Assembly (NCBI RefSeq): GCF_037940415.1
Contig: NZ_CP149798.1
Coordinates: 4,931,001-4,995,000 of the forward strand
DNA from: Streptomyces sp. f51
GTDB lineage: Bacteria > Actinomycetota > Actinomycetes > Streptomycetales > Streptomycetaceae
Length of the DNA: 64,000 nucleotides
Reading direction: 5' to 3'
Part shown: one piece after another, positions 32,854 through 40,131 of the stretch
Layout of the letters: each line of letters starts with the position of its first letter
Numbering within the stretch: the first letter of the stretch is position 1
Position numbers and translations under genes: made by a program
The notes under the pieces: generated by a model
What the model was told of the DNA's origin: nothing
The model's database searches: none
What the model saw: the letters and a program-made list of their open reading frames with translations, nothing else

Positions 32854-34530
32854 ATGACGACATTCGCCAGCGGTACAGACACCCTGACGCGCGACGCCCT
32901 CACCGTGCTCCAGCCCGGTTTCACCGGGACCACGGCCCCGGACTGGCTGCTGCGCCGTCTCGGGGAGGGCCTCGCCTCCGTCGGACTGTTCGGCCGCAAC
33001 ATCGCCTCGCCCGGCCAACTGGCCGCCCTGACCGCCCAGTTGCGGGTGGAACGTGACGACGTCCTGGTCGCCATCGACGAGGAGGGCGGTGACGTCACCC
33101 GCCTGGAGGTGCGCACCGGGTCGTCCTTCCCCGGCAACCACGCGCTGGGCGCCGTCGACGACGTGGCCCTCACCGAGCAGGTCGCCCTCGAACTCGGCCG
33201 CAGACTGGCCGCGTGCGGGGTGAACCTCAACTGGGCTCCGTCCGCCGACGTGAACTCCAACCCCGCCAACCCGGTCATCGGCGTACGGTCCTTCGGCGCC
33301 GACACCGGTCTGGTGGCCCGGCACACGGCCGCCTACGTCACCGGCCTCCAGGCCGCCGGCGTGGCCGCCTGCACCAAGCACTTCCCGGGCCACGGGGACA
33401 CCGCGGTGGACTCCCACCACGCCCTGCCGCGCATCGACGCGGACCTGTCGGTCCTCCAGTCCCGCGAACTCGTCCCCTTCCGGGCCGCGATCGCCGCGGG
33501 CAGCCGGGCCGTGATGAGCGCGCACATCCTCGTCCCGGCCCTGGACCCGGAGCGTCCGGCCACCCTCTCCCGCCGCATCCTCACGGGTCTGCTGCGCGAG
33601 GAGCTCGGCTACGACGGCCTCATCGTCACCGACGGCATGGAGATGCAGGCCATCGCGGCGACGTACGGCATCGAGCGGGGCAGCGTGCTGGCCATCGCGG
33701 CCGGCGCGGACGCCATCTGCGTCGGCGGGGGACTGGCGGACGACGACACCGTGCGGCGGCTGCGTGACGCCCTGGTCTCCGCCGTCAGGACCGGCGAACT
33801 CTCCGAGGAGCGCCTCGCGGACGCGGCGAACCGGGTGCGGGCGCTGGCCGAGTGGACGGCCGCGGCCTCCGCCGCCCGCGAGGGCTCCCCGGCCCCCTCC
33901 GGTCCGGTGGCCCTCTCGCGCACGAATGGCTTGAACGGCTCGAACACCTCGAACGGCTCGGCCGGTACGGGCGGGGCGAGCGGTACGGGTGGTACGGGTG
34001 TCACCGGTGGCGCGGGCGCTGCGGACGGTACGGGTGGTGCCGGTGCCGAGAGCGGTGCGGGCACTACGGGTGGTTCCGGCGGAGCCGCCGACGTGGGCCT
34101 GGTCGCCGCCCGGCGGGCGCTGACCGTGACCCGCTCCGCGGCGTACACCCCGCTCACCCGGGCTCCCTACGTGGCCGCGCTCACCCCGGTCGCGAACATC
34201 GCCGTCGGTGACGAGACCCCCTGGGGCGTGGCGGCGGAGCTGGCCCGGCTGTTCCCCGGCACCGCGACCGGCAGCTTCAGCGGGGAAGACGCGGGTGCCT
34301 CGGCCCTCGCGGCCGCCGCCGGCCGGCCCCTCGTCGCGGTGGTCCGTGACGAGCACCGTCACCCCTGGATGGCCACGGCCCTCGACACCCTGCTGGCCGC
34401 CCGCCCCGACACCGTCGTGGTCGAGATGGGCGTCCCCCAGTCGGCGCCCCGCGGCGCCCTGCACATCGCCACCCACGGCGCGGCCAGGGTCTGCGGCCAG
34501 GCGGCGGCGGAGGCCATCGCGGGCGGATGA
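32854..34530 (+). CDS. dasD: family 3 glycoside hydrolase, beta-N-acetylglucosaminidase DasD
   Basis: DasD should split imported chitobiose into N-acetylglucosamine. The N-terminal GH3/NagZ-like barrel (about 1-345) has the signatures KHFPGHGDT (175-183), the His pair at 188-189 of the NagZ-type acid/base loop, and the nucleophile Asp260 in VTDGMEM. There is no signal peptide, so it is cytosolic. Residues 357-412 form a Gly/Ser/Thr/Ala-rich low-complexity linker, followed by a small alpha/beta domain of about 145 residues. The linker looks recently expanded at DNA level (GGTACGGGTGG-like units). It lies 9 bp after dasC, in the same operon. Confidence 0.92.
   Translation: MTTFASGTDTLTRDALTVLQPGFTGTTAPDWLLRRLGEGLASVGLFGRNIASPGQLAALTAQLRVERDDVLVAIDEEGGDVTRLEVRTGSSFPGNHALGAVDDVALTEQVALELGRRLAACGVNLNWAPSADVNSNPANPVIGVRSFGADTGLVARHTAAYVTGLQAAGVAACTKHFPGHGDTAVDSHHALPRIDADLSVLQSRELVPFRAAIAAGSRAVMSAHILVPALDPERPATLSRRILTGLLREELGYDGLIVTDGMEMQAIAATYGIERGSVLAIAAGADAICVGGGLADDDTVRRLRDALVSAVRTGELSEERLADAANRVRALAEWTAAASAAREGSPAPSGPVALSRTNGLNGSNTSNGSAGTGGASGTGGTGVTGGAGAADGTGGAGAESGAGTTGGSGGAADVGLVAARRALTVTRSAAYTPLTRAPYVAALTPVANIAVGDETPWGVAAELARLFPGTATGSFSGEDAGASALAAAAGRPLVAVVRDEHRHPWMATALDTLLAARPDTVVVEMGVPQSAPRGALHIATHGAARVCGQAAAEAIAGG
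33922..34089 (+). repeat. low-complexity Gly/Ser/Thr linker repeat inside dasD
   Basis: Codons for Gly, Ala, Ser and Thr recur in short units (GGTACGGGTGG, GGTGCGGGC, GGTGCCGGTGCC) over about 170 bp, giving the protein pattern GTGG, GASG, GAGA. It lies between the two folded domains of DasD. Confidence 0.75.
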
Positions 34531-34584
34531 CGAACCGGGCCCCCGGCGCGCGGACGGCGAGCCCGGGGCCCGGTCACCGAGCAC

Positions 34585-34620
34585 GATGCCGGGCACTCCT
34601 TCGGGAGTGCCCGGCATCGG
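34585..34620. terminator. bidirectional UUCG-loop terminator between dasD and nagB
   Basis: A perfect 16-bp stem (cgatgccgggcactcc / ggagtgcccggcatcg) closes a TTCG tetraloop between the convergent dasD and nagB genes. It can end both transcripts. Confidence 0.92.
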
Positions 34621-34654
34621 TCCGTCCGCGCGGTGGCGGGCCGTTTCGGCGGTT

Positions 34655-35440
34655 CTAGATGCCCTGCCAGTCCGGCTTCGCGGCGAAGGTCTGGCGGAAG
34701 TACTCCGCGAGCTTCAGCTTGGACGCGGCGGCCTCGTCGACGACCACCGTCGCGTGCGGGTGCAGCTGGAGCGCCGACGCAGGGCAGACCGCGGCGACCG
34801 GACCCTCGACCGTCGCCGCCACGGCGTCCGCCTTGCCCTCGCCGGTCGCGAGCAGCACCAGGTGGCGCGCCTCCAGGATCGTGCCGATGCCCTGGGTGAT
34901 GACGTGGTGCGGCACCTGCTCGATGTCGCCGTCGAAGAACCGCGCGTTGTCCACCCGGGTCTGCTCGGTCAGCGTCTTGATCCGGGTCCGCGAGGCGAGC
35001 GAGGAGCAGGGTTCGTTGAACCCGATGTGCCCGTCCGTCCCGATCCCCAGCAGCTGGAGATCGACCCCGCCGGCCGCCGCCAGCTCCCTGTCGTAGGCCT
35101 CGCACGCGGCCTGGACGTCCGTCGCCGTGCCGTCGGGCCCCATGAACGCGTCCATGCCGATGCCCAGCGGCTCCAGCACCTCGCGCCGCAGCACGGAGCG
35201 GTAGGACTCGGGGTGCTCCGCCGGCAGGCCCACGTACTCGTCGAGCTGGGCGATGCGCGCGCCCGAGGCGTCCACGGCACCGGAACGCACCCGGGCCGCC
35301 AGCGCCGTGTAGATGGGCAGCGGCGTCGAGCCGGTGGCCACGCCGAGGAGCGCGCCGGGCTTGCGTCCGAGCAGTTCCGCCATGGCCTCGGCGATCAGCT
35401 CGCCGCCCGCCTTGGCGTCCGGGACGATGACAACTTCCAC
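34655..35440 (-). CDS. nagB: glucosamine-6-phosphate deaminase
   Basis: NagB turns glucosamine-6-phosphate into fructose-6-phosphate and ammonia, and so controls the level of a DasR effector. The 261-residue protein shows the isomerase-type motifs GVATGSTPLP (phosphate loop), LDEYVGL near 66-72 with the catalytic Asp, and GIGTDGHIGFNEP with the ring-opening His. The GTG at 35440 gives the family length; the long upstream open frame is not conserved in character. No strong ribosome binding site is seen. A dre-like site lies 62-77 bp upstream, so it belongs to the DasR regulon. Confidence 0.95.
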   Translation of the reverse strand: MEVVIVPDAKAGGELIAEAMAELLGRKPGALLGVATGSTPLPIYTALAARVRSGAVDASGARIAQLDEYVGLPAEHPESYRSVLRREVLEPLGIGMDAFMGPDGTATDVQAACEAYDRELAAAGGVDLQLLGIGTDGHIGFNEPCSSLASRTRIKTLTEQTRVDNARFFDGDIEQVPHHVITQGIGTILEARHLVLLATGEGKADAVAATVEGPVAAVCPASALQLHPHATVVVDEAAASKLKLAEYFRQTFAAKPDWQGI

Positions 35441-35501
35441 GCTGGGCCTGCCGATCTGGAGAGGGGAATCGGGAACGCGACCGAATCCGAAGGGGGACAC
35501 A

Positions 35502-35517
35502 TGTGGTATAGACCAAT
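35502..35517. promoter_or_regulatory. DasR operator-like site (dre) upstream of nagB
   Basis: TGTGGTATAGACCAAT matches the dre consensus at 12 of 16 positions, including GGT-TAGACCA. The distance to the nagB start is typical of dre sites overlapping promoters. Confidence 0.75.
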
Positions 35518-35757
35518 CTAGCAGAGGGTCACCCTTCCGTCGCCCCGGTGCGGGGCGCGTCACGGGGTGAATCGCCGGACGGAAACGGACTCTTGGATTC
35601 CGGCGTCCGGGCGGTCGGGCCCGCGTCCACGCCGCCCGTTCGTGATCCGAGGCGGGATAGCCTGACGGGCGCTCCTGGTGTTGGATGAGGGGACGACCGG
35701 GACCGCGACGCCCGGGCCGGGCGCGTGAAGCCGCCCGCCGACGCATGGACGCGGAAG

Positions 35758-35773
35758 CATGGTCTAGTCCACA
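35758..35773. promoter_or_regulatory. orphan dre-like site in the nagB-pdtaS spacer
   Basis: CATGGTCTAGTCCACA matches the dre core TGGTCTAGACCA at 11 of 12 positions, the same core as the dasR site. It is 318 bp from the nagB start and 280 bp from the kinase gene, too far to be an ordinary promoter operator of either. Two stem-loops follow directly. Confidence 0.6.
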
Positions 35774-35797
35774 ATGCTCTGAGAAACTGAATAAGCC

Positions 35798-35866
35798 TCC
35801 GTCTTCCCCGCACAGGAGGACGGACCGAGGAACCGGCGCTCTCTGCCCTGACTGCACCGGCTCCTC
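35798..35866 (+). ncRNA. candidate structured RNA: two tandem stem-loops behind a dre site
   Basis: Stem 1: tccgtcttcc (35798-35807) pairs with ggaggacgga (35815-35824), 10 bp with one G-T and a 7-nt loop. Stem 2: gaggaaccgg (35827-35836) pairs with ccggctcctc (35857-35866), 9 of 10, with a 20-nt loop. They start 25 nt after the orphan dre site, in a 612-bp spacer (35441-36052) that otherwise holds no convincing gene. A small RNA or leader under DasR control is an inference from layout only. Confidence 0.35.
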
Positions 35867-36039
35867 TCTTCGGCCGACCGGGACCGCACACCCCACGGCC
35901 GATGTTGCTCCGGGCTGCGGTGCCGGGAGGGTTGAGGGTCCCTCTCAGGCGCCGCGGCCCGCGGGTGTCTCCGGGGCCTCACGGCGTTCCCCGGGCCCCG
36001 GGCGCGTGGCCGATTTCGGGACCTGTCGGATCCGCCGGG

Positions 36040-36045
36040 TACGCT
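36040..36045 (+). promoter_or_regulatory. putative -10 (TACGCT) of leaderless pdtaS-type gene
   Basis: TACGCT ends 7 nt before the GTG at 36053 and no ribosome binding site lies between, consistent with transcription starting at the G of the start codon. Confidence 0.5.
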
Positions 36046-36052
36046 CGCACAC

Positions 36053-37528
36053 GTGCCCTCCATGAACGATCTCGTACGCCAGCACACAGCCCTCGACGAC
36101 TCCGATCTCGAGTGGCTGCATCTGCTGGTCTCGGAGTGGCAGCTGCTCTCCGACCTCTCCTTCGCCGACCTCGTCCTGTGGGTTCCCACCCGCGACGGCA
36201 CCCGCTACGTCTCGGTCGCCCAGATGCGCCCGAACACCGGGCCCACCTCGTACCAGGACGACATGGTCGGCCATCTGGTCCCGCGCGGCCGCCGCCCCCT
36301 GCTGGACGCGGCACTCGACGAGGGCCGGATCGTGCGCGAGGGCGACCCCGAGTGGCGCGAGGAGGTGCCGGTCCGCGTCGAGTCCATTCCCGTACGACGT
36401 GAGGGCCGCGTCCTCGGTGTCATCGCGCGCAACACCAACCTGCTCACCGTGCGTACCCCGAGCCGTCTCGAACTGACGTATCTCCAGAGCGCCTCCGACC
36501 TCGCGCAGATGATCGCCGCGGGCACCTTCCCGTTCCCCGACCAGCAGGTCGACATGGACGCCTCGCCCCGGGTCGGCGACGGACTGATCAGGCTCGACGC
36601 CGACGGCATCGTCCAGTACGCCTCTCCGAACGCCCTCTCCGCGTACCACCGCATCGGTCTGGCCTCCGACCTGGTGGGCCACAACCTCGGGTCCACGACC
36701 GCCGAACTCGCCCCGTCCCGGGGCCCGGTGGACGAGGCGCTGTCGAAGGTGGCCAGCGGCTGGGCGCCCCGCGAGTTCGAGATCGAGAGCGCCGACGGAG
36801 TGATCCAGCTCCGGGCGATCCCGCTCAAGCCCAAGGGCACCCGCGTCGGTTCCCTGGTCCTGCTCCGCGACGTCACCGAACTGCGCCGCCGCGAGCGCGA
36901 GTTGATCACCAAGGACGCCACCATCCGGGAGATCCACCACCGGGTGAAGAACAACCTCCAGACCGTGGCGGCCCTGCTGCGGCTCCAGGCCCGCCGCATC
37001 GACTCGGACCGGGGCCGGGAGGCCCTGGAGGAGGCCGTGCGCCGCGTCGGCTCGATCGCGATCGTGCACGAGACGCTCTCCCAGAACCTGGACGAGCGCG
37101 TGGAGTTCGACGAGATCGCCGACCGGGTGCTCGCCATGGTCGCCGAGATCTCGCCGGGCAAGGTCACCGGCCGGCGCACCGGCCGCTTCGGCATCCTGGA
37201 CGCCGAGGTCGCGACCCCGCTGTCCATGGTGCTCACCGAGATCCTCCAGAACGCGCTGGAGCACGGCTTCCGCGAGGGAGACCGGGGGACGGTCGAGGTC
37301 TCCGCGGTCCGCGGCGGCACCTCGAAGGACGCCCGGCTGCTGGTCACCGTCCAGGACGACGGGGTCGGACTGCCCGAGGGCTTCGACCCGCACCGCTCGG
37401 GCAACCTCGGCCTCCAGATCGTACGGACGCTGGTGGAGGGCGAGTTGGGCGGCACCTTCGACATGGTGGCCGCTCCCGAGCGCGGCACCCAGGTGCTCCT
37501 GGACATCCCGGTGGTCGTGCCCAAGTGA
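36053..37528 (+). CDS. pdtaS: PdtaS-type cytosolic sensor histidine kinase
   Basis: The 491-residue protein matches mycobacterial PdtaS along its length. It has an N-terminal GAF-like domain (about 1-160, FADLVLWV), a PAS domain (about 172-285, SPNALSAYHRIGL) and a HisKA_2/HWE-type kinase core. The phospho-acceptor region is EIHHRVKNNLQT (His295/296), with N-box EILQNALEHGF and G-box DDGVGLPEGF. No membrane helix is present. Such kinases phosphorylate PdtaR, an ANTAR antiterminator; no pdtaR gene is in the window. GTG 36053 aligns with the mycobacterial start and appears leaderless. It converges on wblE, as its Mycobacterium counterpart does on whiB1. Confidence 0.92.
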   Translation: MPSMNDLVRQHTALDDSDLEWLHLLVSEWQLLSDLSFADLVLWVPTRDGTRYVSVAQMRPNTGPTSYQDDMVGHLVPRGRRPLLDAALDEGRIVREGDPEWREEVPVRVESIPVRREGRVLGVIARNTNLLTVRTPSRLELTYLQSASDLAQMIAAGTFPFPDQQVDMDASPRVGDGLIRLDADGIVQYASPNALSAYHRIGLASDLVGHNLGSTTAELAPSRGPVDEALSKVASGWAPREFEIESADGVIQLRAIPLKPKGTRVGSLVLLRDVTELRRRERELITKDATIREIHHRVKNNLQTVAALLRLQARRIDSDRGREALEEAVRRVGSIAIVHETLSQNLDERVEFDEIADRVLAMVAEISPGKVTGRRTGRFGILDAEVATPLSMVLTEILQNALEHGFREGDRGTVEVSAVRGGTSKDARLLVTVQDDGVGLPEGFDPHRSGNLGLQIVRTLVEGELGGTFDMVAAPERGTQVLLDIPVVVPK

Positions 37529-37670
37529 CGTCCCGTCCCCGGGGCGCGTGAGCCGCGGGCGGGCGGCGCCGGGTTCGTAAGAATCACGCAAGAGGCCGGT
37601 GGGCGGCGGCAGTCGGGGCCCACCGGACCTCGTCACTCACCGTGACACGTCCCGGACGCGAACAGCAATG

Positions 37671-37699
37671 AGCCCCGGACCATCAAGTGGTCCGGGGCT
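37671..37699. terminator. hairpin terminator after pdtaS
   Basis: Perfect 12-bp arms agccccggacca and tggtccggggct with a 5-nt loop, between the convergent pdtaS and wblE genes. Confidence 0.9.
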
Positions 37700-37809
37700 G
37701 AAAGCTCGTTGCATCAAGCGCATCGGGGTACTGCGCGCTGCGGCTCGGGGGCGGGAGTTGCGTACTCGCTGTACGCGCCGCCAAGCTCAGGCTCGTGCGG
37801 GGTGGAACG

Positions 37810-38067
37810 TCAGGCGGTGGCCTGACGAGCTCGGTTGCGGGCGGCACGGCGCTTCATTGCGCGGCGTTCGTCCTCGCTGAGGCCACCCCAGACGCCGGAG
37901 TCCTGGCCGGACTCGAGCGCCCACTGCAAGCACTGCTCCATGACGGGGCAGCGGCGGCAGACGGCCTTGGCTTCCTCGATCTGCAGCAGCGCAGGACCGG
38001 TGTTGCCGATGGGGAAGAAGAGCTCGGGGTCTTCCTCGCGGCAAACGGCGTTGTGACGCCAGTCCAT
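37810..38067 (-). CDS. wblE: WhiB-like iron-sulfur protein WblE
   Basis: WhiB-like proteins hold a [4Fe-4S] cluster and regulate transcription by binding the primary sigma factor. In this 85-residue protein the cluster ligands are Cys9, Cys37, Cys40 and Cys46 (C...CRRCPVMEQC), followed by the turn GVWGG (58-62) and a basic C-terminus for DNA contact. It matches WblE/WhiB1 in sequence and in the convergent placement next to pdtaS. The ATG at 38067 has AGGAGAGG upstream. The start is preceded by an unusually long spacer with a T8 tract. Confidence 0.95.
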   Translation of the reverse strand: MDWRHNAVCREEDPELFFPIGNTGPALLQIEEAKAVCRRCPVMEQCLQWALESGQDSGVWGGLSEDERRAMKRRAARNRARQATA

Positions 38068-38384
38068 GGCTGCTACCTCTCCTTGGTATTACATGCACGT
38101 TGCTTGTGAATGTGAACGCTTTCACGAATCCCTCAACAAGTGAAGGGCCGACAACCAGACGGACTGGTGTGGTCCTTGATTTGAGGAGGGGTTCCGGTGC
38201 TCTGTGGGGCCGATGTTGCGGGCCGTCCCGAGCGCCACGTAGAGACTCGCAAACCTCAGCGGCGGATACAACCCCTTCCGGAAAGTTTTTTTTGATTCCT
38301 CGGTGTCGGCTGAGTCACAGCCGTACTTCCATGGGGTGGACCGTGGCCTAAACGTTCGAGTGAAAGGAGTTTGGCCCCTTCCAC
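38068..38384. other. wblE upstream region
   Basis: 317 bp between wblE and the lipid-kinase gene, both on the minus strand. It is less GC-rich than its surroundings and contains a run of eight T (38285-38293 region), unusual for Streptomyces. No gene is supported; it probably carries the wblE promoter(s) and a long 5' leader. Confidence 0.5.
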
Positions 38385-39353
38385 TCACACAATCACACGC
38401 AGTGCACGGCGTACGCCTGTGAACGTCACGCTTGTACGCAGTCCCAGATGGTCGCCGTCCATCTGAAGGGGGAGTGGAACCTTCGAATGCAAGGTGAAGT
38501 CCGTCAGGTCATGCAGAGTGACGGCGTGCTTGCCGTGGGGTCCACGCTCGGGGGACGAAGTGAGCAACTGGGTGGCATACCGGGCGACCGAGGGCGTCGA
38601 CATGCGGCTGAGCGCGAGTACGTCGAGTCCGGTATCGAACGAGGCCTTAGGTGTCGCGTACACCGGACGATTGCCGAGAAACGTCCACGGCGAGGTGTTG
38701 CAGATGATGGACAGGACCAGATCGGTGACCGGGTCGGCGCCGGGGCGCTCCAGGGTGATCACTCCGCGCCGGCGGTGGGGATCGTCCAGAAACTGGCGCA
38801 GTACTTGGCGGAGATACAGCGCATGCGTGGAGCGCCGGCCCAGCTCGCGCTGCTGTTCGACCCGTCCCACCACTCCCGCGTCGAAGCCGAGTCCGGCGCA
38901 GAAGGTGAACCAGCGGGAGGGGACGGACTCGTCCTCGGTGCCGGGGGTTCCCGCGGCGAGACCGAGGCCGACCGTGCGCTCGCGCTCCTCGCGCAGCGCG
39001 TCCAGCAGGGCGCCGGTCGCCTCGACGGCGTCGTTCGGCAGGCCCAGGGCGCGGGCGAAGACATTGGTGGAGCCGCCGGGGACCACGGCGAGGCCCGGGA
39101 GGCGCTGGAGGTCGGGACCCCGGTGCAGAAGACCGTTCACGACCTCGTTGACCGTGCCGTCCCCGCCCAGGGCCACGACCAGGTCTATGTCGTCGCTGTC
39201 GGCGGCCTGCCGGCCGAGGTCCCGGGCGTGCCCGCGGTACTCGGTCGTGACCACTTCCAGTTTCATCTCACTGGCCAACGCGTGGATCAGCACGTCACGC
39301 GTGCGCGCACTGGTGGTGGTTGCCGCCGGATTGACCACGAGAAGTGCACGCAT
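38385..39353 (-). CDS. diacylglycerol kinase-like lipid kinase (DagK/YegS family)
   Basis: The 322-residue protein starts MRALLVVNPAAT, the typical beginning of DAGK catalytic-domain proteins, and carries the nucleotide motif ALGGDGTVNEVVNGL and the glycine loop VVPGGSTNVFARALGLP. The C-terminal beta-sandwich follows. Members phosphorylate diacylglycerol, ceramide or sphingosine-like lipids; the substrate here is not determined. The ATG at 39353 is chosen because the family starts there and TACGCT lies 7 nt upstream (leaderless); the 46-residue extension in the open frame is Pro/Ala-rich noise. It is divergent from the membrane-protein gene at 39526. Confidence 0.88.
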   Translation of the reverse strand: MRALLVVNPAATTTSARTRDVLIHALASEMKLEVVTTEYRGHARDLGRQAADSDDIDLVVALGGDGTVNEVVNGLLHRGPDLQRLPGLAVVPGGSTNVFARALGLPNDAVEATGALLDALREERERTVGLGLAAGTPGTEDESVPSRWFTFCAGLGFDAGVVGRVEQQRELGRRSTHALYLRQVLRQFLDDPHRRRGVITLERPGADPVTDLVLSIICNTSPWTFLGNRPVYATPKASFDTGLDVLALSRMSTPSVARYATQLLTSSPERGPHGKHAVTLHDLTDFTLHSKVPLPLQMDGDHLGLRTSVTFTGVRRALRVIV

Positions 39354-39360
39354 GCGATGC

Positions 39361-39366
39361 AGCGTA
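39361..39366 (-). promoter_or_regulatory. putative -10 (TACGCT) of leaderless lipid-kinase gene
   Basis: TACGCT on the minus strand, then GCATCGC (7 nt), then ATG. The hexamer and the spacing are identical to those at pdtaS and the fur-type gene. Confidence 0.5.
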
Positions 39367-39513
39367 CCTACTGGGTGGTACTCGTCCCAGACCGAGGTAG
39401 GGATCAAGTAAGAGTCCGCAGGTGGAGCGGGGGTGCGGAACGGGACCGGCGCGAGGCCCGGGGCGGTTGCGGTTCCCGGCCCCCGGGGCACCCGGACGCC
39501 CAGGACCGGCGGC

Positions 39514-39519
39514 TACTCT
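39514..39519 (+). promoter_or_regulatory. putative -10 (TACTCT) of leaderless membrane-protein gene
   Basis: TACTCT followed by TCGGGG (6 nt) and GTG 39526; no separate ribosome binding site. Confidence 0.45.
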
Positions 39520-39525
39520 TCGGGG

Positions 39526-39987
39526 GTGAGCCGTGAGCAGAATCCCACCCCCGACGCCCCCCACCCCGACGCCCGCCCCGGTCGGCTGACCGCCGCGGCG
39601 GCGCTGGCCGCGCTGGAGGGGACCGCCCTCGTGGCGGGCGGCGTCTGTGTCCTCGTCCTCGGACTCACCGGCGATCCCGACAGCCGGCAGCAGGCCGTTA
39701 CCGGCGGCATCACGCTGATCGCCCTCGCGCTGCTGCCGCTGCTCGCCGCGCGCGGACTGCTGCTGCGCCGCTCCTGGAGCCGGGGCCCGGCCCTGGTCAC
39801 CCAGATCCTGGCCCTGCCCGTCGCCTACACCCTGCTCCAGGCCGACAGCGTCGCCATCCCCGCCGGGATCGCCCTCGGGGTGGTCGCGCTGGTGGCCTTC
39901 GTGCTGCTGGTGAACCCGGAAACGACACGGGCCCTCGGAATCCGAGGGCCCGGCGGTGACGTGCGGGACGCACCGGAAGAGAAGTAG
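39526..39987 (+). CDS. small integral membrane protein, unknown function
   Basis: The 153-residue protein has a hydrophilic Pro-rich N-terminus (about 20 residues), then four hydrophobic segments (ALAALEGTALVAGGVCVLVLGL; GGITLIALALLPLLAARGLLL; PALVTQILALPVAYTLL; IPAGIALGVVALVAFVLLV) and a short charged tail. No family motif is recognised. GTG 39526 is preferred to upstream frames because it begins the conserved-looking part and sits 6 nt after a TACTCT -10. It is divergent from the lipid-kinase gene and convergent with sigH. Confidence 0.75.
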   Translation: MSREQNPTPDAPHPDARPGRLTAAAALAALEGTALVAGGVCVLVLGLTGDPDSRQQAVTGGITLIALALLPLLAARGLLLRRSWSRGPALVTQILALPVAYTLLQADSVAIPAGIALGVVALVAFVLLVNPETTRALGIRGPGGDVRDAPEEK

Positions 39988-40131
39988 CCGGGGCTCACGC
40001 CCCTGACGCTCCAGGACCACCTCCTGGGGACGCGCGCTCCGGGCCCGCGCTCCGGGATTCCCTCCCGTGGACGTGCGCTCCGGGGATCGCTCCCCGGAAC
40101 CGGCGCCGCGGAGCTCACCCCCGCGGCCGCC

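Noticed and set aside
31942..34617. 891-codon open frame on the minus strand opposite dasC and dasD
   Set aside because: Low-complexity Gly/Arg/Asp/His product; the plus strand carries well-recognised dasC and dasD.
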